This document shows, in pieces, positions 46,412-50,382 of a stretch of 50,382 nt of DNA. The translations under genes and the position numbers were made by a program. The DNA is from Olivibacter sitiensis DSM 17696 (lineage in GTDB: Bacteria > Bacteroidota > Bacteroidia > Sphingobacteriales > Sphingobacteriaceae): assembly GCF_000427965.1 (NCBI RefSeq), contig NZ_ATZA01000045.1, positions 1 to 50,382 on the forward strand, read 5' to 3'. Below the pieces are notes generated by a model that had not been told where the DNA came from, did not search any database, and saw only the letters and a program-made list of their open reading frames with translations. Numbering within the stretch: the stretch's first letter is position 1; each line of letters starts with the position of its first letter.

Positions 46412-46662
46412 TGCCTTGGTGTTTCATTTACCGCTGCGCATGCGATGATATTTGTTCCCTCTTCTCATTTTTAGATCAAAAAAATCTTGACAGATGTTAA
46501 CAAAGCTCAAGGTAGATGTACACGGTTTATGGATTGTCCACAAGAAAAAATAGCTTTCGTGTTGAGGGATAGATAAACACCTCATTTGTAAGCTCATCTT
46601 CATTTTTTACGCACTTATTTTTTTCATTTTATAAATGCATAATACTTATTGATTTTATTGTG

Positions 46663-46670
46663 TAATTTTG
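46663..46670 (+). promoter_or_regulatory. -7 promoter box for the amidophosphoribosyltransferase gene
   Basis: TAATTTTG matches TAnnTTTG. Transcription would start near 46677, about 11 bases before the ATG at 46688. This excludes the earlier possible TTG start at 46649. Confidence 0.5.
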
Positions 46671-46687
46671 CCTGCTCAAATCCTACT

Positions 46688-48598
46688 ATGAGCGATTCAA
46701 TTAAACACGAGTGCGGCATCGCATTCATTCGATTGCTGAAGCCATTATCCTACTACCAGGAAAAATATGGCACATCCCTTTACGGCATCAACAAGCTCTA
46801 CCTCTTAATGGAAAAGCAGCACAATAGAGGGCAAGATGGCGCCGGTATTGCGACCATAAAGTTTGATGTGAAGCCAGGTAACCGCTATATCAGCAGATAT
46901 AGGGCCATGGGGGCGAAAGCGGTCTCGGAGATTTTTGAATATGTGCAGCGCAAGTTTGCCGCTGCCCAAGAAGAATACCCAGATCGATTCCAAGACCCAC
47001 ACTGGCTTAAGGAAAACCTCAGTTTTACCGGCGAAGTGTTGCTCGGCCATTTGCGTTACGGTACGCACGGCAAGAATAGCATTGAAAACTGTCATCCGTT
47101 TCTTAGGCAAAACAATTGGATGAGCCGTAACTTGGTGATTGCCGGGAACTTCAACATGACGAATGTTGACGAATTACTGGAGCAGCTGTTCGAATTGGGG
47201 CAACATCCCAAGGAACAGGCGGATACCGTGACAGTGCTTGAAAAGATAGGACACTTTCTGGATACCGAGAATCAAGTGCTCTTTGATCATTTCAAGCAAC
47301 AAGGCTATTCCAACGTGGAAATCAGTGCATTGATAGCTAAGAATCTAGACGTAGCTAAGATTTTAAGGCGCTCTGCCAAAACTTGGGATGGCGGCTACAC
47401 CATTAGCGGTATATTTGGTCACGGTGACGCTTTCGTGATGCGCGATCCCGCAGGGATAAGGCCTGCATATTATTATGCGGATGATGAAGTATTGGTAGCA
47501 ACCTCTGAAAGGCCGGCTATACAGACGGCATTTAACGTGCCCTTTGAAAGCATTAAGGAGATACAGCCAGGGCATGCACTTATCATAAAAAAGGACGGAA
47601 CTATTACGGAAGAGCGTTTCAAGGAACCCGCTCCGTTAAAAGCCTGTTCTTTCGAACGTATTTATTTTTCAAGGGGTAGCGATGCCGAGATCTATCAGGA
47701 GCGGAAGCATTTGGGGCGCTTACTTGTGCCTCGTGTGCTAGAGTCTGTCAATTACAACATTAGGGATACCGTGTTTTCCTTTATTCCCAATACCGCAGAG
47801 GTTGCCTTTTATGGTATGGAAGAAGGCGTGAACGCCTATGTGCGGAAACTCCAAAAGGATACCCTATTGAAGCGTGCAGATAAAATTTCCGACGAGGAGC
47901 TGGATGAGATGCTCAGCATATCTCCTAGGTTTGAGAAACTCAGCATTAAGGATGCTAAACTTCGTACTTTTATCACTCAGGACGCCGACCGCCAGGATAT
48001 GGTAGCACACGTGTATGATACGACATATGGTGTGGTGAAGCCCTTTCGCGATACGATAGTCGCATTGGATGACTCCATTGTGCGTGGAACCACCTTAAAG
48101 CAAAGCATCCTAAAGATATTGGATAGACTAAATCCGGTAAAGATCATCATTGTTTCTTCAGCACCGCAGATACGCTATCCCGATTGCTATGGCATAGACA
48201 TGTCCCGTATGGGAGAATTTGTTGCTTTTGAAGCTGCTGTATCTCTCTTGAGGAGGAATGGTATGACGTATATCATTGATGAAGTTTACCAAAAATGCTT
48301 GGAATCACAAGATATGGATAAGGAGCTGGTAGAAAACCACGTGAAGGCCATATATGCTCCTTTTACGGATGACGAAATTTCAGAAGAAATAGCGCGCATT
48401 GTGACGCCCTTAGGCATCAATGCAAAGGTAGAGGTCGTCTATCAAAAATTGGAAGATTTGCATATTGCATGTCCAAAGAACAAAGGCGATTGGTATTTTT
48501 CCGGTGATTATCCTACTCCTGGTGGAAATAAGGTGGTCAACAGAGCCTTTATGAACTGGGTAGAAGGCAAGAATATCAGAGCATATTATTCTGCATAA
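46688..48598 (+). CDS. purF: Amidophosphoribosyltransferase, long Bacteroidota form
   Basis: This class II glutamine amidotransferase/phosphoribosyltransferase makes phosphoribosylamine from PRPP and glutamine in purine synthesis. I start it at ATG 46688 (MSDSIKHECG): the Ntn nucleophile is C9 after an 8-residue propeptide, and the promoter lies just before. The PRPP loop is ALDDSIVRGTT, with IYFSRGSD and HLRYGTHG as further family motifs. At 636 residues it is well above the usual 470-505, with an insert before the PRPP loop. Of the Cys that bind the Fe-S cluster in Bacillus PurF, one (KACSFERIYFSRG) remains, but CxxCFTGKYP is replaced by WYFSGDYPTPGG, so a cluster is unlikely. Confidence 0.92.
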   Translation: MSDSIKHECGIAFIRLLKPLSYYQEKYGTSLYGINKLYLLMEKQHNRGQDGAGIATIKFDVKPGNRYISRYRAMGAKAVSEIFEYVQRKFAAAQEEYPDRFQDPHWLKENLSFTGEVLLGHLRYGTHGKNSIENCHPFLRQNNWMSRNLVIAGNFNMTNVDELLEQLFELGQHPKEQADTVTVLEKIGHFLDTENQVLFDHFKQQGYSNVEISALIAKNLDVAKILRRSAKTWDGGYTISGIFGHGDAFVMRDPAGIRPAYYYADDEVLVATSERPAIQTAFNVPFESIKEIQPGHALIIKKDGTITEERFKEPAPLKACSFERIYFSRGSDAEIYQERKHLGRLLVPRVLESVNYNIRDTVFSFIPNTAEVAFYGMEEGVNAYVRKLQKDTLLKRADKISDEELDEMLSISPRFEKLSIKDAKLRTFITQDADRQDMVAHVYDTTYGVVKPFRDTIVALDDSIVRGTTLKQSILKILDRLNPVKIIIVSSAPQIRYPDCYGIDMSRMGEFVAFEAAVSLLRRNGMTYIIDEVYQKCLESQDMDKELVENHVKAIYAPFTDDEISEEIARIVTPLGINAKVEVVYQKLEDLHIACPKNKGDWYFSGDYPTPGGNKVVNRAFMNWVEGKNIRAYYSA

Positions 48599-48625
48599 AA
48601 AATGCATCCTAGGGATGCGATTAAT

Positions 48626-48657
48626 AAAAAAAGGATGGGTTTTCCCATCCTTTTTTT
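48626..48657. terminator. Bidirectional terminator between purF-like and pseudouridine synthase genes
   Basis: The stem AAGGATGGG/CCCATCCTT with loop TTTT is preceded by A7 and followed by T7, so it can end both convergent transcripts. A second small hairpin (GCATCC/GGATGC at 48604-48618) precedes it. Confidence 0.9.
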
Positions 48658-48659
48658 GT

Positions 48660-50009
48660 TTAATTGATAAGATGCTTCAATTGAATTATCTCCCTTTCTT
48701 CTAGGTATCTCCAACGACCACGTGGCAGGTCTTTTTTGGTAAGAGAACCGTAGACTACGCGATCTAGTTTAATGACATCATAGCCCAGGGATTCAAACAT
48801 GCGACGTACGATACGATTCTTCCCACTGTGTATCTGGATACCGACCTCCCTTTTGCTACCTCCTTGAACGTAGCTAAGATCGTCTGGCTTGATAAATCCA
48901 TCTTCTAGTTCTATGCCGAATTCCAGTTTGTTGAAATCTCCTTGAGTAAGGCCTTTATTGAGCTCTACTTGATAGATTTTGGTAATGTTGTTCCTAGGGT
49001 GTGACAGTTTTTCGGCCAGATTGCCGTCATTGGTCATCAGCAACAGCCCGGTGGTATTTCTGTCCAGCCGTCCAACAGGGTAGATACGCTCATCGGAAGC
49101 TTTTTCTACAAGTTGCATTACCGTACGACGCTCTTGGGGATCATCGGTAGTGGTAATAAAATCCTTGGGCTTATTGAGCAATACGTACACCATCTTTTCC
49201 CTTTTAAGACGTTCGCCATTATAACGGATTTCGTCCTTTGAGGGGTCAACTTTTACTCCCAGTTCGGTTACTACTTCATTGTTGACCATTATCACTCCTG
49301 CCGCAATCAGTTCATCGGCCTTTCGGCGAGAGCATACACCAGAATTGGCTATGTATCGGTTAAGGCGGATGAGTCCATCGTCTTTTGGCTCCACTTCATA
49401 GCGCCTTGATGCCCCATTGCCCTTTCTCGGACGGGAACCGCCTTCTCTGTCATTATAAGAAGGGCGTCTCTTTCTGTCGTCAAAGCGATTTTCCGACTTT
49501 TCCCTATAGGGAGGCCTGGAATTATCCCTGTCGGACGGCCGGTCATTTTTGTATGGGCGCTCCTCCCTGCTATTATACGGCCTGTCACCTTTGTTAAAGG
49601 GGCGATCGTTTCTATTGTAGCGGTCACGGTCACCGTAGGATGTTTTCCTATTATCTGTCGTTCTATCGCTTCTGGTGGAATCGTCCGAATATCTCTTTCT
49701 GTCACCATTGAATGGACGCCTGTCTTCTTGATAGGGTCTATTGTTATATGGGGCAGGTCTATTTCCGGATCTTTCTTCTCTATTTCTGTCGCCTCGTCTG
49801 TCTACATTGGACGATCTGTCGTCGCGCGAGGGACGTTCATCTCGATCTCTATTGTAAGGGCGGGGGCTGTTGTTTTCGGAATAATTTCCTTTTCGGTCTT
49901 CGAAATTACGGTCACCACTGTTCCTTTTGGGGTAGGAAGAGGGCCTTGATTTGCCGGATTTGTCGTCACGACTGTTCCTTTTGTTGTTAAATGGCATAAT
50001 TTTTTTCAA
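48660..50009 (-). CDS. RsuA/RluB-family pseudouridine synthase with long disordered N-terminal tail
   Basis: The catalytic part (about residues 212-449) has an S4 RNA-binding domain (RLNRYIANSGVCSRRKADELI) and the pseudouridine synthase core with the catalytic D316 in VGRLDRNTTGLLL, the KIYQVEL motif and the terminal HSGKNRIVRRMFESLG. The target is probably 23S rRNA (RluB-like) or 16S rRNA (RsuA-like). It carries about 210 residues of Arg/Asp/Asn/Ser-rich sequence with no Cys or Trp and repeated RP-Y-N-x-R-x-x-RP patterns, likely unstructured and RNA-binding. Start at 50009 (MKKIM) or 49997 (MPFNNK). Confidence 0.92.
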   Translation of the reverse strand: MKKIMPFNNKRNSRDDKSGKSRPSSYPKRNSGDRNFEDRKGNYSENNSPRPYNRDRDERPSRDDRSSNVDRRGDRNREERSGNRPAPYNNRPYQEDRRPFNGDRKRYSDDSTRSDRTTDNRKTSYGDRDRYNRNDRPFNKGDRPYNSREERPYKNDRPSDRDNSRPPYREKSENRFDDRKRRPSYNDREGGSRPRKGNGASRRYEVEPKDDGLIRLNRYIANSGVCSRRKADELIAAGVIMVNNEVVTELGVKVDPSKDEIRYNGERLKREKMVYVLLNKPKDFITTTDDPQERRTVMQLVEKASDERIYPVGRLDRNTTGLLLMTNDGNLAEKLSHPRNNITKIYQVELNKGLTQGDFNKLEFGIELEDGFIKPDDLSYVQGGSKREVGIQIHSGKNRIVRRMFESLGYDVIKLDRVVYGSLTKKDLPRGRWRYLEEREIIQLKHLIN

Positions 50010-50023
50010 TGAAAATAAGAGTA

Positions 50024-50053
50024 CAAAGGTACGTAAAAAAATATTGATTTAAA
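50024..50053 (-). promoter_or_regulatory. Bacteroidota-type promoter for the pseudouridine synthase gene
   Basis: On the minus strand, TTTA (50053-50050), 18 bases, then TACCTTTG (50031-50024) matches the TTTG/TAnnTTTG pattern with a one-base change in the -33 box. The start site would fall near 50017, shortly before the ATG at 50009. Confidence 0.5.
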
Positions 50054-50155
50054 GCGGATACGAGCAGAAAACGATCGTTTTTTGAGACATATATTTTACG
50101 TATAAAACTTGGTATTTACCGTAAGTTCAATTAAGAAATGCAACAAAGGTTGAAA

Positions 50156-50195
50156 TAAACATGCCAATTGGGGGTACCCCCAATTGGCATGTTTA
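50156..50195. repeat. Perfect 40-bp palindrome upstream of the IS30-type transposase
   Basis: Two 20-base arms are exact reverse complements, meeting at GGGGGTACCCCC; each arm reads CCCCCAATTGGCATG outward from the centre. It lies 28 bases before the transposase ATG. It could be an IS30 end or abutted ends, a palindromic target site, or a hairpin that blocks read-through transcription into the element. Beyond the arms the two flanks are not alike. Confidence 0.9.
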
Positions 50196-50223
50196 AGGGA
50201 AAAAAACGACTTTTGAATTGCGA

Positions 50224-50382
50224 ATGGAAAAATCACATTTAACCCTGGAACAAAGGTACGAAATCCAGGCTTACAGAGCGAGCGGAAAGAAGATCTCGGA
50301 GATCGCCGTTATCATCGGCAGGGACAAATCGGTAGTCAGCCGGGAGGTTAAGCGCAACAGTAATCCCAAAGGGGTCTACAAG
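50224..50382 (+). CDS. IS30-family transposase, N-terminal part (cut by window edge)
   Basis: The first 53 residues match the N-terminal helix-turn-helix of IS30 transposases: LTLEQRYEIQAYRASGKKIS, then IAVIIGRDKSVVSREVKRNS, the diagnostic segment of the family. The DDE domain lies outside the window. A 40-bp palindrome lies immediately upstream. IS30 elements prefer palindromic targets or their own terminal repeats. Confidence 0.9.
   Translation, partial: MEKSHLTLEQRYEIQAYRASGKKISEIAVIIGRDKSVVSREVKRNSNPKGVYK

Larger units (their letters stand above)
46287..46687. other. Non-coding region between amtB and the amidophosphoribosyltransferase gene
   Basis: It contains the amtB terminator (46377-46411) and the -7 box of the next gene (46663-46670). 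The stretch 46411-46640 is AT-rich with no gene, tRNA or recognisable riboswitch. No purine-riboswitch core was seen. Confidence 0.5.

Overview
The window comes from a Bacteroidota chromosome, most likely Sphingobacteriaceae-like (Sphingobacterium, Olivibacter or Pedobacter relatives). The evidence is an adjacent SusC/SusD pair, several promoters of the Bacteroidota type (-7 box TAnnTTTG), weak ribosome binding sites, HYC_CC_PP and DUF3347 families, and a BlaI/M56 pair whose sensor carries plug-like domains. No rRNA, tRNA or CRISPR array was seen. Both edges cut through insertion sequences: an IS1595-type transposase at the left and an IS30-type transposase at the right.

Layout. 0-3 kb: IS1595 fragment, a gene-free stretch, then a BlaI repressor and M56 membrane peptidase pair on the minus strand. 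3-6 kb: a DUF3347 lipoprotein, citrate synthase (gltA) and a HigBA toxin-antitoxin pair. 6-14.6 kb (minus strand): a copper/silver-type heavy-metal efflux locus, in transcription order a Cys-rich HYC_CC_PP protein, a secreted HMA metallochaperone, an RND pump encoded as two overlapping genes, a TolC-type channel, two successive membrane-fusion adaptors (the second with a CPMHP heavy-metal-binding domain), and a second DUF3347 lipoprotein. 15-20 kb: a secreted M14 carboxypeptidase and a CocE-type hydrolase. 20-31.5 kb: a galactose/galactoside region with a Nudix-like (NrtR/AraR-type) regulator divergent from galactokinase, a PIN toxin-antitoxin pair sandwiched between galK and a diverged copy of the galK 3' third, a TonB-dependent receptor, a GH2 beta-galactosidase and a GH95 alpha-fucosidase behind a LacI-type operator. 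31.6-39.3 kb: nuoHIJKLMN, the membrane arm of complex I plus NuoI, without nuoA-G. 40-44.7 kb: an orphan SusC/SusD pair. 45-50 kb: ammonium transporter, a long-form amidophosphoribosyltransferase, and an RsuA/RluB-type pseudouridine synthase with a 200-residue Arg/Asp-rich tail.

How the genes work together. The metal locus is a complete tripartite exporter with periplasmic metal handling. GH2, GH95 and galK together would release fucose and galactose from fucosylated galactosides (for example xyloglucan side chains) and phosphorylate galactose. The most noteworthy structures are the RND pump split exactly in the cytoplasmic loop between TM4 and TM5, the mosaic galK locus with a toxin-antitoxin pair between two 93%-identical 3' ends, the LacI-type operator in front of the glycosidases with no regulator gene nearby, and a perfect 40-bp palindrome just upstream of the IS30 transposase. 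I did not find a clearly new multi-gene defence or metabolic system.
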